Origin: an uncultured Pseudomonadales bacterium
Lineage (GTDB): Bacteria; Pseudomonadota; Gammaproteobacteria; Pseudomonadales; Porticoccaceae
DNA length: 34,891 nt
Direction of reading: 5' to 3'
Assembly (NCBI GenBank): GCA_905478975.1
Contig: CAJQKW010000074.1
Location: forward strand, 1-34,891
Position numbers and translations under genes: made by a program. Below, in pieces: positions 26,081 to 34,891 of the stretch. Each line of letters starts with the position of its first letter. The first letter of the stretch is position 1. The notes below the pieces were generated by a model. That model did not search any database. It saw nothing but the letters and a program-made list of their open reading frames with translations, and was not told the origin of the DNA.

Positions 26081-27475
26081 TTAACGGTCAAACAACTTAC
26101 CTGGATTCATAATATGGTTTGGGTCGAAGGCTTGCTTAATACTACGCATCATATTCATTTCGACTGGCGATCGGGAATAGTGCAGGTAATCTTTCTTCAG
26201 TAACCCAACCCCGTGTTCAGCGGAAACACTGCCTTCATACTTGGCCAACAGCTGACCGATTTCAGTGCTGACATTAACACATTTGCGATGGAACTGATCT
26301 ATCGTTAGCGCCTCTGGTTTGAGGATATTTAGGTGTAAGTTACCGTCGCCTATATGGCCGTACCAGATAATTTCAAAGTTCGGATACTGCTCCATGACCA
26401 ACTGATCAACCTCGCCAAGAAAATCTGCCATGCGCGAAATGCGCACAGAGATATCGTTTTTATAGGGCTGCCATTGCCAGAGAGTCTCGGATATATCCTC
26501 GCGCAATTTCCACAGGCTTTTCGCCTGAGACAAACTTTGACTGATAACCCCATCCAACACCCAACCCCTACCCACACAGTGTTCAAACAACTCCATGGCC
26601 TTATCCACCAGCGCTGGGCTGCTGTGCTCGAACTCCAGCAGCGCATAAAAAGCGGTCTGGGTCTGAAATGGCACAGCATGACCCCGGTGCGCGACCACCT
26701 TATCCAGAGCCTGCTTAGAGAAGAATTCAAAGGCGCTGAGATCCAGATCGCGGCTAAAGCAATTCAAGACATCGACAATCTCAGCAAAGTGCTCAATGCC
26801 CAGTACCATCACTGACGATTCCAGCGGTACCCGAGCCAACTGAATCGTCGCCTCACAGATCAGCCCCAGAGTTCCTTCAGAGCCAATAAACAGATGGCGT
26901 AGATCGTAACCGGTATTATTTTTCGCCAATCCTTTATTGAGCTCGATAATATCGCCGGCGCCATTGACCACCTTAAGGCCAGCCACCCAGTTACGGGTCA
27001 TGCCGTACTTGATCACTTTGATGCCGCCGGCATTGGTGGCTATATTGCCACCAATCTGACTGGACCCTGAAGAGGCAAAATCTACCGGATAAAACAGTCC
27101 CCGCTCTTCAGCAAATTGCTGTAACTGCCCAGTAATCATTCCGGCGCCCACTGTGACACTGCGATCCATAGGGTTAAATTCAATAACTTGGTTCATACGG
27201 TCAAGGGCCACTACCAACTCGCCATCCTTTGCCACAGCGCCACCGCTGAGGCCAGTCCTTCCACCCGAAGGCACAATCGCCAAATTACACTGATTGGCAA
27301 GGCGCACAATAGACTGCACCTCATCGACCGTTTCCGGCAACACCACCGCGCAGGGTGCCGCTTGCCACAAGCGGGTGCGATCGACACCAAAGCGCTGTAA
27401 ATCGTCGGCTTCGAGTAATACTCGCGACTCGCTAACAATTGCGATTAGCTGCTCAATAATATGCGGTGGCAACAT
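26081..27475 (-). CDS. FAD-linked D-2-hydroxyacid dehydrogenase (D-2-hydroxyglutarate dehydrogenase-like)
   Basis: A 464-residue VAO/PCMH-fold flavoenzyme. FAD-binding segments are PSGGRTGLSGGAV near residue 69 and SSGSSQIGGNIATNAGG near 135. The C-terminal half has the metal-binding HIGDGNLHLNIL near 375 and SAEHGVGLLKK near 414, which place it in the D-2-hydroxyglutarate / D-lactate / glycolate oxidase group. In Pseudomonas a close relative oxidises D-2-hydroxyglutarate made by SerA and lies next to serA; no serA is present here, so the substrate is inferred. It leads the six-gene minus-strand run. AGGA lies about 12 nt before the ATG. Confidence 0.88.
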   Translation of the reverse strand: MLPPHIIEQLIAIVSESRVLLEADDLQRFGVDRTRLWQAAPCAVVLPETVDEVQSIVRLANQCNLAIVPSGGRTGLSGGAVAKDGELVVALDRMNQVIEFNPMDRSVTVGAGMITGQLQQFAEERGLFYPVDFASSGSSQIGGNIATNAGGIKVIKYGMTRNWVAGLKVVNGAGDIIELNKGLAKNNTGYDLRHLFIGSEGTLGLICEATIQLARVPLESSVMVLGIEHFAEIVDVLNCFSRDLDLSAFEFFSKQALDKVVAHRGHAVPFQTQTAFYALLEFEHSSPALVDKAMELFEHCVGRGWVLDGVISQSLSQAKSLWKLREDISETLWQWQPYKNDISVRISRMADFLGEVDQLVMEQYPNFEIIWYGHIGDGNLHLNILKPEALTIDQFHRKCVNVSTEIGQLLAKYEGSVSAEHGVGLLKKDYLHYSRSPVEMNMMRSIKQAFDPNHIMNPGKLFDR

Positions 27476-27960
27476 ACTGTTGAATCCTATTTATCAATAG
27501 TAAGTGGAAGTAGACTTGCATTTTTTAGCCCTTTCCCGAGAATGTAAAGAATATCATTGGGCTGCCACTTTTAAATTCATTTCGAGAACTTAAAAAGCGT
27601 TTTTGGCCTCAAAAAAGCTCCCATCAAAATAACGCGCGGAGAGCAAAAATCCATTAGCGGCACCATTTTGGCCCTTAACCTTGCCCCAAATCATGAAAAT
27701 TGGTTAAAAAATGATCAAAATAGCGGTTTATTTGATTAAAGATCACTCAAATATTAGCCAAAGCAATAAAAACCCAATACACTGCGCGGTCTGAATTGAC
27801 GGTTGCACACTTTAGTGTCTGTTGAAACAGTAATGCCTTGATAGGATAGGTTTTACATTTAGTAAAACCAGCAATTGAAAGGTGTAGGCTAGCCCCGTTA
27901 CGAGGCTGGATATTTTAAATGCCTTAAACGGTACACAATTTTTTATAAGTGAGGTTAGTT
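27476..27960. other. Long AT-rich intergenic region with csp leader
   Basis: This 485-bp divergent spacer carries no credible ORF. The half nearest the dehydrogenase gene is very AT-rich. The half nearest the cold-shock gene contains CTGTTGAAACAG (27819-27830), an interrupted palindrome, then a longer perfect hairpin, then a small AGCC/GGCT stem near 27890. Cold-shock genes commonly have long structured leaders, and most of the last 150-160 bases probably serve as one. I could not fix a promoter with confidence. Confidence 0.6.
27849..27869 (+). promoter_or_regulatory. Perfect hairpin/palindrome in the csp leader
   Basis: GGTTTTAC (27849-27856), a 5-nt ATTTA loop, and GTAAAACC (27862-27869) form a perfect 8-bp inverted repeat about 92 nt before the csp start. 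No U tract follows, so it is not a terminator. It may be a structured element of a cold-shock leader mRNA or a DNA operator. Confidence 0.65.
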
Positions 27961-28170
27961 ATGTCGGATAGAGTTTCTGGCACTGTTAAGTGGTTCAACG
28001 ACAGTAAAGGTTTTGGTTTCATCGAGCAAGAAGGCGGCGGTGACGTATTTGTTCACCACAGCGCAATCCAAGCTGATGGTTTCAAATCTCTGAAAGAAGG
28101 CCAAGCGGTAACGATGGAAGTTACTCAAGGTCAGAAAGGCGCTCAAGCTGAGAACGTAGTTGCCGATTAA
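27961..28170 (+). CDS. Cold-shock domain protein (CspA family)
   Basis: A 69-residue single cold-shock domain that binds single-stranded RNA/DNA and melts mRNA structure. RNP1 is KGFGFI (about 16-21) and RNP2 is VFVHHSAI (about 28-35). ATG 27961 follows GAGG by 6 nt; an upstream GTG at 27949 overlaps that site and is unlikely. Length and motifs match CspA/CspD-type proteins, and the long structured leader suggests post-transcriptional control. A perfect terminator follows directly. Confidence 0.95.
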   Translation: MSDRVSGTVKWFNDSKGFGFIEQEGGGDVFVHHSAIQADGFKSLKEGQAVTMEVTQGQKGAQAENVVAD

Positions 28171-28207
28171 TTTCTGATTATGCCCTAGGGCAAATTAGTA
28201 AATTATG

Positions 28208-28239
28208 AAAAACCCGATAAGAAATTATTGGGTTTTTTT
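28208..28239 (+). terminator. Intrinsic terminator after the cold-shock gene
   Basis: A 13-bp stem (28208-28220 with 28225-28237; core CCCGATAA/TTATTGGG with one G-U pair) closes a GAAA tetraloop and is followed by T residues to 28239. Confidence 0.95.
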
Positions 28240-28320
28240 ATGCCTTGAAGAAAGTACCCGGCAAACACAGGACTTACCCGCGCGCTGAGCTCGACTCAAT
28301 AGACTGGCTTCGGCGCACCA

Positions 28321-28467
28321 AAGCGAGAAAGCGCATACTGGGAGCGAGGAAGCTCATACTGGGAGCGAGGAAGCGCATGTAGAAGACAAGTTAGCAAGCG
28401 TTTATGGAGAGTAGGGAAGCGCAAAAAGAGCCAGCGACAAAGCGCACATAGAGAGCAAGAAAGCGCA
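28321..28467. repeat. Array of about 21-bp direct repeats between convergent terminators
   Basis: The heptamer AAGCGCA or a close variant occurs eight times in one orientation at 28321, 28329, 28350, 28371, 28396, 28417, 28440 and 28461. From the second copy on the steps are 21, 21, 25, 21, 23 and 21 bp. The best units, 28323-28343 and 28344-28364, are 21 bp with core GCGAGGAAGCTCATACTGGG and few differences; later units decay. The array lies between the csp terminator and the rpmG terminator, so both flanking transcripts should stop outside it. It is not a CRISPR (no unique spacers of regular size) and not palindromic like REP elements. Confidence 0.85.
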
Positions 28468-28487
28468 CATAAAAAGCCCCAGGCAAA

Positions 28488-28515
28488 AAAAATCCCACCG
28501 AGAGGCGGGATTTTT
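28488..28515. terminator. Terminator after rpmG, bidirectional shape
   Basis: AAAAATCCC (28488-28496) pairs with GGGATTTTT (28507-28515); an inner CC/GG pair extends the stem across an A-C mismatch. It ends the rpmB-rpmG transcript on the minus strand. Confidence 0.88.
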
Positions 28516-28532
28516 CACAAGCTAGAGACCAC

Positions 28533-28700
28533 TTACTTAATCTTGGCTTCTTTGTAGATCACATGCTTGCGGATAGTGGGATCGTACTTCTTGATCTCCA
28601 TTTTCTCAGGCATATTGCGCTTGTTTTTATCTGTAGTGTAAAAGTGCCCAGTGCCAGCACTGGATACCAAACGAATCTTTTCTCTCGCTGATTTAGCCAT
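28533..28700 (-). CDS. rpmG: 50S ribosomal protein L33 (zinc-free form)
   Basis: A 55-residue ribosomal protein of the large subunit, read as [20 protein letters not shown] and on to [11 protein letters not shown]. No cysteine is present, so it is the C-minus, zinc-independent form. The start ATG at 28700 lies 11 nt after rpmB, and AAGGAG lies just upstream. rpmB-rpmG pairing is conserved in many bacteria. Confidence 0.97.
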   Translation of the reverse strand: MAKSAREKIRLVSSAGTGHFYTTDKNKRNMPEKMEIKKYDPTIRKHVIYKEAKIK

Positions 28701-28711
28701 CAGTAGTCTCC

Positions 28712-28948
28712 TTAGACCTTCTGTCCACGAGCCTGAAGCTCAGACAAAACTATTTCAATACCTTTTTTGTCAATGATGCGCATACCTTTAGTCGATACGC
28801 GAAGCTTAACAAAGCGTTTTTCGCCTTCAACCCAAAAACGGTGGGAGTGAAGGTTCGGCTCAAAGCGTCGACGTGTTCTGTTTTTCGCGTGAGATACATT
28901 GTTACCAGCCATTGGGCGCTTGCCTGTGACTTGACATACTCTGGACAT
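28712..28948 (-). CDS. rpmB: 50S ribosomal protein L28
   Basis: A 78-residue large-subunit ribosomal protein. [17 protein letters not shown] at the start, [17 protein letters not shown] in the middle and [10 protein letters not shown] near the end match the E. coli protein closely, and the length is the same. The ATG at 28948 follows GAGG; a TTG at 28969 would add seven unrelated residues. It is transcribed with rpmG from the promoter at 29056-29084. Confidence 0.97.
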   Translation of the reverse strand: MSRVCQVTGKRPMAGNNVSHAKNRTRRRFEPNLHSHRFWVEGEKRFVKLRVSTKGMRIIDKKGIEIVLSELQARGQKV

Positions 28949-29055
28949 TTCTACTGCCTCTGATTGCAATTGTGATGACCGAATTAGTATCCGCTCAACA
29001 CGTGAATTCTGAATATCTAACCCTAGTTGCAGGACCCTCCCGCAAAGGGGCGCAA

Positions 29056-29084
29056 TTTATACCAGAAAGGCCTATCTGAATCAA
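29056..29084 (-). promoter_or_regulatory. Sigma-70-type promoter of rpmB-rpmG
   Basis: On the minus strand TTGATT (29084-29079) and TATAAA (29061-29056) are separated by exactly 17 nt. A GC-rich discriminator, TTGCGCCCC, follows the -10, as in growth-rate-controlled ribosomal promoters. It would give an rpmB leader of about 100 nt. Confidence 0.65.
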
Positions 29085-29132
29085 ATCAAATTGCCGGATT
29101 AGACGGTATTGAGGGATTTAATTGGCGTAAGC

Positions 29133-29807
29133 TCATAATTTGCCACGCTGGGCCAGAGAGACGACCTCTCCACGACCAATTACCAGATGATCGAGCAAAC
29201 GGATCTCGACCAGATTGAGTGCCTGTTTTAGACGCCGAGTAATATCTATATCTGCTTGGCTTGGCTCCGCCGAACCAGATGGATGGTTGTGGGCGACTAT
29301 CACCGCCGCGGCATTTTTGCGCAGGGCGCGCGCCACCACTTCCCGGGGATGAACACTGGCGGCATCAACGGTGCCCTGAAACAGCTCATAGGTATCAATG
29401 AGCTGATGCTTGCTGTCGAGCAACAGCATCATAAAGACTTCGCGCTTGTAGTCACGCATTTGCACCGAGAGATAATCGCTAACGTTTTCTGGGCTGGTGA
29501 ATACCGGCTGGCCTTCGAGCTGTTCTTGTAAATAGCGGCGAGTCAGTTCAATAGAAGCTTTGAGTTGAACATACTTTGCAGTGCCGACACCCTTGGCTTT
29601 GCAAAAGGTTGAATGATCAGAGCTGATAAGTGGCCCGAGCCCACCAAACTCTTTGATTAGATTGCGTGCCAGATCAATTGCGGTGATTCCCGGTAGCCCG
29701 GTACGCAGAAAAATTGCTAGCAATTCAGCGTCAGAAAGTGCCGACGCCCCCCGAAGAATTAACTTCTCTCGCGGCCGTTCGTTCTCCGGCCAGTGGCTTA
29801 TAGCCAT
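29133..29807 (-). CDS. radC: RadC-family JAB-domain protein
   Basis: A 224-residue protein with the RadC layout: a helix-hairpin-helix-like N-terminal part with ERPREKLILRGASALSDAELLAI and FLRTGLPG, and a C-terminal JAB/MPN metallo-domain with AAVIVAHNHPSGSAEPSQAD, carrying the HxH...D metal site. Although named for DNA repair, its role is disputed; the domain resembles metal-dependent isopeptidases. AAGGAC precedes ATG 29807. It is divergent from coaBC across 80 bp, as in Pseudomonas, and upstream of rpmB. Confidence 0.95.
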   Translation of the reverse strand: MAISHWPENERPREKLILRGASALSDAELLAIFLRTGLPGITAIDLARNLIKEFGGLGPLISSDHSTFCKAKGVGTAKYVQLKASIELTRRYLQEQLEGQPVFTSPENVSDYLSVQMRDYKREVFMMLLLDSKHQLIDTYELFQGTVDAASVHPREVVARALRKNAAAVIVAHNHPSGSAEPSQADIDITRRLKQALNLVEIRLLDHLVIGRGEVVSLAQRGKL

Positions 29808-29887
29808 AGTAAGTCCTTATTTATTGCTACAGAATTCCTTGTCTTAATGCTATCTTACAGCCTTTATTTGAGCTGTCCGGACGATTA

Positions 29888-31081
29888 ATGAGCACCCTTT
29901 CAAACAAACGAGTAATAGTCGGTGTCAGTGGCGGCATCGCCGCTTACAAGAGTGCCGAACTTGTCAGGCGACTACAGGACGCTGGCGCTGAGGTACGGGT
30001 AGTGATGACCCCTGGCGCTGAAGAGTTTATTCGGCCGCTGACATTGCAGGCTCTCTCGGGACATCCCGTGCATGCCGACCTGCTCGACCCAGAAGCTGAA
30101 GCCGGCATGGGCCATATTGAGCTGGCGCGCTGGGCCGACCTGGTTTTGATTGCACCGGCTACCGCGGACTTTATTGCCACCATGGTTCACGGCCGTGCCA
30201 ACAGCCTATTGAATGCCGTTTATCTGGCGACACCGGCAATGGTTGCCGTGGCCCCGGCAATGAACCAAGGTATGTGGTCGCACCCGGCGACTACCGCCAA
30301 TATGGAGCTACTCAGTCAGCGCCAAGTGAAAATTTTTGGCCCCGACAATGGCATCCAAGCCTGTGGCGATATTGGCCCAGGACGCATGCAACAACCAGAT
30401 ATCCTGGTGGAGCAGGTTGCCGCCTGCTTTGCCTCACAGCAGTTGAGTGGTATGAAGATGGTAATTACCGCCGGGCCCACCCGCGAGGCGATTGATCCGG
30501 TGCGCTATATCAGCAATCACAGCTCGGGGAAAATGGGTTATGCCCTGGCCGAGGCGGCGATTGAAGCTGGCGCAGAGGTCACCTTGATCTCGGGGCCGGT
30601 GAATCTTCAACCGCCGGAACGCTGCACCCTTATTCCAGTGATTTCTGCCGCCGATATGCACAGCGCCACCATGAGTGCCTGTGCCAATGCCGACATTTTG
30701 ATTTCATCAGCGGCCGTGGCGGATTATAGGCCGGTGACAGTGGCCACCCAGAAAATCAAAAAACACGCCGACGCCATGACCCTGGAAATGGAAAAAAATC
30801 CGGATATTGTCAGTGCTGCCGCGACTAAATATGACGACCTATTTGTGGTGGGCTTTGCCGCCGAGACCCAAGATGTGGAGAGTTACGCCCGCGGCAAACT
30901 CGAGCGCAAAAATCTCGATGCCATTGTCGCCAACGATGTGTCGCGCAGCGATGTGGGTTTTAACAGTGATAACAATGAAGCTTGGTGGATCAGTGCAGAC
31001 ACCAGCAAGGCCTTTAGTATAAGGAGCAAAACGCAACTGGCTCGCGACATTGTCGCCGCTATAGCAGAGCAGCTCGGTTAA
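29888..31081 (+). CDS. coaBC: Bifunctional phosphopantothenoylcysteine synthetase/decarboxylase
   Basis: Joins cysteine to 4'-phosphopantothenate (CoaB) and decarboxylates the product (CoaC) in coenzyme A synthesis. The 397-residue protein has the flavin-dependent CoaC domain first: [16 protein letters not shown], the catalytic His in [20 protein letters not shown] and CGDIGPGRM. The CoaB domain follows from about residue 185: [20 protein letters not shown] and [19 protein letters not shown]. It leads the coaBC-algC-argB-slmA run. GGACGATTA before the ATG includes an 8-bp palindrome, GTCCGGAC. Confidence 0.97.
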   Translation: MSTLSNKRVIVGVSGGIAAYKSAELVRRLQDAGAEVRVVMTPGAEEFIRPLTLQALSGHPVHADLLDPEAEAGMGHIELARWADLVLIAPATADFIATMVHGRANSLLNAVYLATPAMVAVAPAMNQGMWSHPATTANMELLSQRQVKIFGPDNGIQACGDIGPGRMQQPDILVEQVAACFASQQLSGMKMVITAGPTREAIDPVRYISNHSSGKMGYALAEAAIEAGAEVTLISGPVNLQPPERCTLIPVISAADMHSATMSACANADILISSAAVADYRPVTVATQKIKKHADAMTLEMEKNPDIVSAAATKYDDLFVVGFAAETQDVESYARGKLERKNLDAIVANDVSRSDVGFNSDNNEAWWISADTSKAFSIRSKTQLARDIVAAIAEQLG

Positions 31082-31118
31082 CCAGAGCCGCGCCAAGCAA
31101 GCCAGTTGCAATTGAATA

Positions 31119-33488
<2,370 letters not shown>

Positions 33489-33489
<1 letters not shown>

Positions 33490-34076
33490 TGGCTAAAAAA
33501 CCCGGTACCCGCGCCCAAGAAATTCTCCAAGCCCTAGCGCGCATGCTTGAACATTCAGGTGGTGGACGAATTACCACTGCGGCACTGGCCGCCGAAGTGG
33601 GCGTTTCTGAAGCGGCTCTCTATAGACACTTCCCGAGCAAAACCCGCATGTATGAGGGTCTTATCGACTTTATTGATGAGACAATTTTTGCTCGCGTACG
33701 CGGCATTGTCAGTGACGAGCCAGACGCGATTAACCAGTGCTACCGCATTCTCAGTTTGGTGCTGGCATTCTCAGAAAAGAATCCAGGTATCACCCGCATC
33801 CTCAATGGCGATGCACTGACTGGCGAGACCGAGCGACTACATGATCGCGTCGCCCAGTTTTTTGATCGCTTGGAATCACAGCTTAAGCAGATCCTCCGTG
33901 AAGCAGAAGTGCGCGACGGCTTAAAGCTACAAGTGCCAGTGGCCACTGCTGCCAATCTGATGCTCTGTAGTGCCGACGGTAAAATAAGTCAATTTGTGCG
34001 CAGTCAGTTTAAGACACCGCCAACTCAGAACTGGCAGGAGCAGTGGCAGCTTTTGACCGCCGCCATGTTTGAGTAA
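33489..34076 (+). CDS. slmA: Nucleoid occlusion factor SlmA
   Basis: A TetR-type DNA-binding protein that binds FtsZ and blocks division over the nucleoid. The 195-residue protein has an N-terminal helix-turn-helix (ALAAEVGVSEAALYRHFPSK, about residues 32-51) and an all-helical C-terminal ligand/dimer domain. Length and the sequence YRHFPSKTRMYEGLIDFID fit SlmA. Its ATG shares a base with argB's TAA (TAATG), so translation is coupled. pyrE, its common neighbour, converges from the other side. Confidence 0.93.
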
Positions 34077-34093
34077 TCTTCTGTAGAGACAAG

Positions 34094-34140
34094 CTGTTAG
34101 TGCGAGTCGTTTTTAACCGCGCCGCACTAACAGTATTTTT
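34094..34140. terminator. Hairpin terminator between slmA and pyrE
   Basis: CTGTTAGTGCG (34094-34104) and CGCACTAACAG (34123-34133) form a perfect 11-bp stem with an 18-nt loop; TATTTTT follows, which fits slmA termination. It may also close pyrE from the other side. Confidence 0.8.
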
Positions 34141-34142
34141 AG

Positions 34143-34793
34143 CTAGACCCCGTACTGCTCTCTGTAGCCTTCAATCGCAGCGATCAACGCATCGTTCTCA
34201 GACTTGGTTTTCAGATAGTCAGTAATATCGCCAATATCGACAATGCCCACCACTGGGATGGAGAAATCTCGCTCCACTTCCTGAATCGCCGACAACTCAG
34301 ATTTACCCTTTTCTTTGCGATCCAGACCAATCACTACGCCAGCTGCTGTGGCACCGGCACTCTCGACAATTTGCATCACTTCGCGAATCGCCGTACCTGC
34401 GGTGATCACGTCGTCAATAATCAACACTCGACCTTCGAGTGGGGCACCGACCATGGTGCCGCCCTCGCCATGGTTCTTTGCCTCTTTGCGGTTAAAGCAA
34501 TAAGGCACATCGCGATCATAGTGGTCGGCAAGAGCGATTGAAGTTGCCGCCGCCAGGGTGATACCTTTATAGGCCGGACCAAACAATACATCGAACTCAA
34601 TACCGGACTCGATAATGGCCGCCGCGTAACTGCGACCCAACTCCGCCAGAGCGCGACCAGTGTAGAACTGCCCAGCATTAAAAAAGTACGGCGAGACGCG
34701 GCCGGACTTTAATGTGAACTCGCCAAACTTGAGTGCGCCGCTGCGCAAGCCATTGTCGATAAACAGGGTTTTGTAATTATTTTCAGTTGTCAT
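34143..34793 (-). CDS. pyrE: Orotate phosphoribosyltransferase
   Basis: Couples orotate to PRPP to give orotidine monophosphate in pyrimidine synthesis. The 216-residue protein has [21 protein letters not shown] near residue 23, [14 protein letters not shown] near 68, and the PRPP loop [16 protein letters not shown] near 125. ATG 34793 gives the family's normal N-terminus; an upstream GTG at 34805 is possible but adds unrelated residues, and neither has a strong ribosome-binding site. It is transcribed toward slmA, with the terminator between them. Confidence 0.96.
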   Translation of the reverse strand: MTTENNYKTLFIDNGLRSGALKFGEFTLKSGRVSPYFFNAGQFYTGRALAELGRSYAAAIIESGIEFDVLFGPAYKGITLAAATSIALADHYDRDVPYCFNRKEAKNHGEGGTMVGAPLEGRVLIIDDVITAGTAIREVMQIVESAGATAAGVVIGLDRKEKGKSELSAIQEVERDFSIPVVGIVDIGDITDYLKTKSENDALIAAIEGYREQYGV

Positions 34794-34856
34794 AATGTTT
34801 TTCACTACTGTTGTTATTAGTCGTCTAGCTCTACTACTGGGTTCTTGGTTACTGAG

Positions 34857-34891
34857 CTCTTTATTGATCTCTTTATTGATCTCTTTATTGA
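34857..34891. repeat. 12-bp tandem repeat at window edge
   Basis: CTCTTTATTGAT occurs at 34857-34868 and 34869-34880, and 11 of its 12 bases again at 34881-34891, where the window ends. The array may continue. It lies 64 nt or more upstream of pyrE on the pyrE promoter side. Confidence 0.9.

Noticed and set aside
27540-27560. Fur box near AATGTAAAGAATATCATT
   Set aside because: Half-site spacing and sequence do not fit the 19-bp Fur consensus.
28321-28467. CRISPR array
   Set aside because: Units are only about 21 bp with no unique spacers, no palindromic repeat and no cas gene nearby.
28303-28555. Plus-strand open frame through the repeat array
   Set aside because: It has no ATG or GTG start before its last codons and no ribosome-binding site; basic composition follows from the repeat.

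Overview
The window looks like a piece of a gammaproteobacterial chromosome of moderate GC content. SlmA (confined to gammaproteobacteria), the Vibrio/Alteromonas-type TtpC-TonB2 cluster, the ptsP-rppH and lgt-thyA-folA blocks, and the radC / coaBC-algC-argB-slmA / pyrE neighbourhood all point that way. The gene arrangement resembles Pseudomonas and marine Cellvibrionales/SAR92-like bacteria; that finer placement is inference. Almost all of the window is core metabolism and cell maintenance. I see no phage, insertion sequence, CRISPR array, tRNA, rRNA or attachment site.

Layout. 1-4797 (minus strand): glnE, cut by the window edge, preceded by an orphan GspE/PilB-type ATPase gene. 4954-9323 (plus): argE-argA and ilvD, ending at a strong two-way terminator. 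9443-14560 (minus): a six-gene energy-transduction operon, in transcription order DUF3450 coiled-coil protein, ttpC, exbB2, exbD2, tonB2 and a TPR protein. 14752-17046 (minus): lgt-thyA-folA (lipoprotein maturation, dTMP and folate synthesis). 17215-20796: an NRDE/TANGO2-family gene converging on rppH-ptsP. 20932-22110: a HAD phosphatase gene and gcvH sharing a two-way terminator. 22311-23213: a DUF481 outer-membrane protein. 23257-27475 (minus): a co-directional run of a D-2-hydroxyglutarate-dehydrogenase-like FAD enzyme, a DUF4870 membrane protein, an FAH hydrolase, a DUF1653 protein, arfB and srkA. 27476-28532: a 485-bp leader/spacer, a cold-shock gene, and an array of about 21-bp direct repeats between two convergent terminators. 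28533-29807 (minus): radC and rpmB-rpmG. 29888-34076 (plus): coaBC-algC-argB-slmA. 34143-34793 (minus): pyrE, with a 12-bp tandem repeat upstream at the window edge.

How the genes fit together. Three of the arginine genes are present: argA and argB for the first two steps, and argE for deacetylation. ilvD serves branched-chain amino acid synthesis. glnE and ptsP both belong to nitrogen signalling. thyA, folA and pyrE serve pyrimidine and folate supply, although dut, which usually lies between coaBC and algC, is absent there. The TonB2-type operon has a receptor-energising design but no TonB-dependent receptor gene beside it.

The least explained items are non-coding: the 21-bp repeat array at 28321-28467, the perfect palindrome in the csp leader at 27849-27869, the long inverted repeat spanning the DUF481/srkA 3' ends, and helically phased TATTCGG repeats between gspE and argE. 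I did not find convincing evidence of a wholly undescribed multi-gene system; the TtpC-type operon is the nearest to an under-characterised machine.
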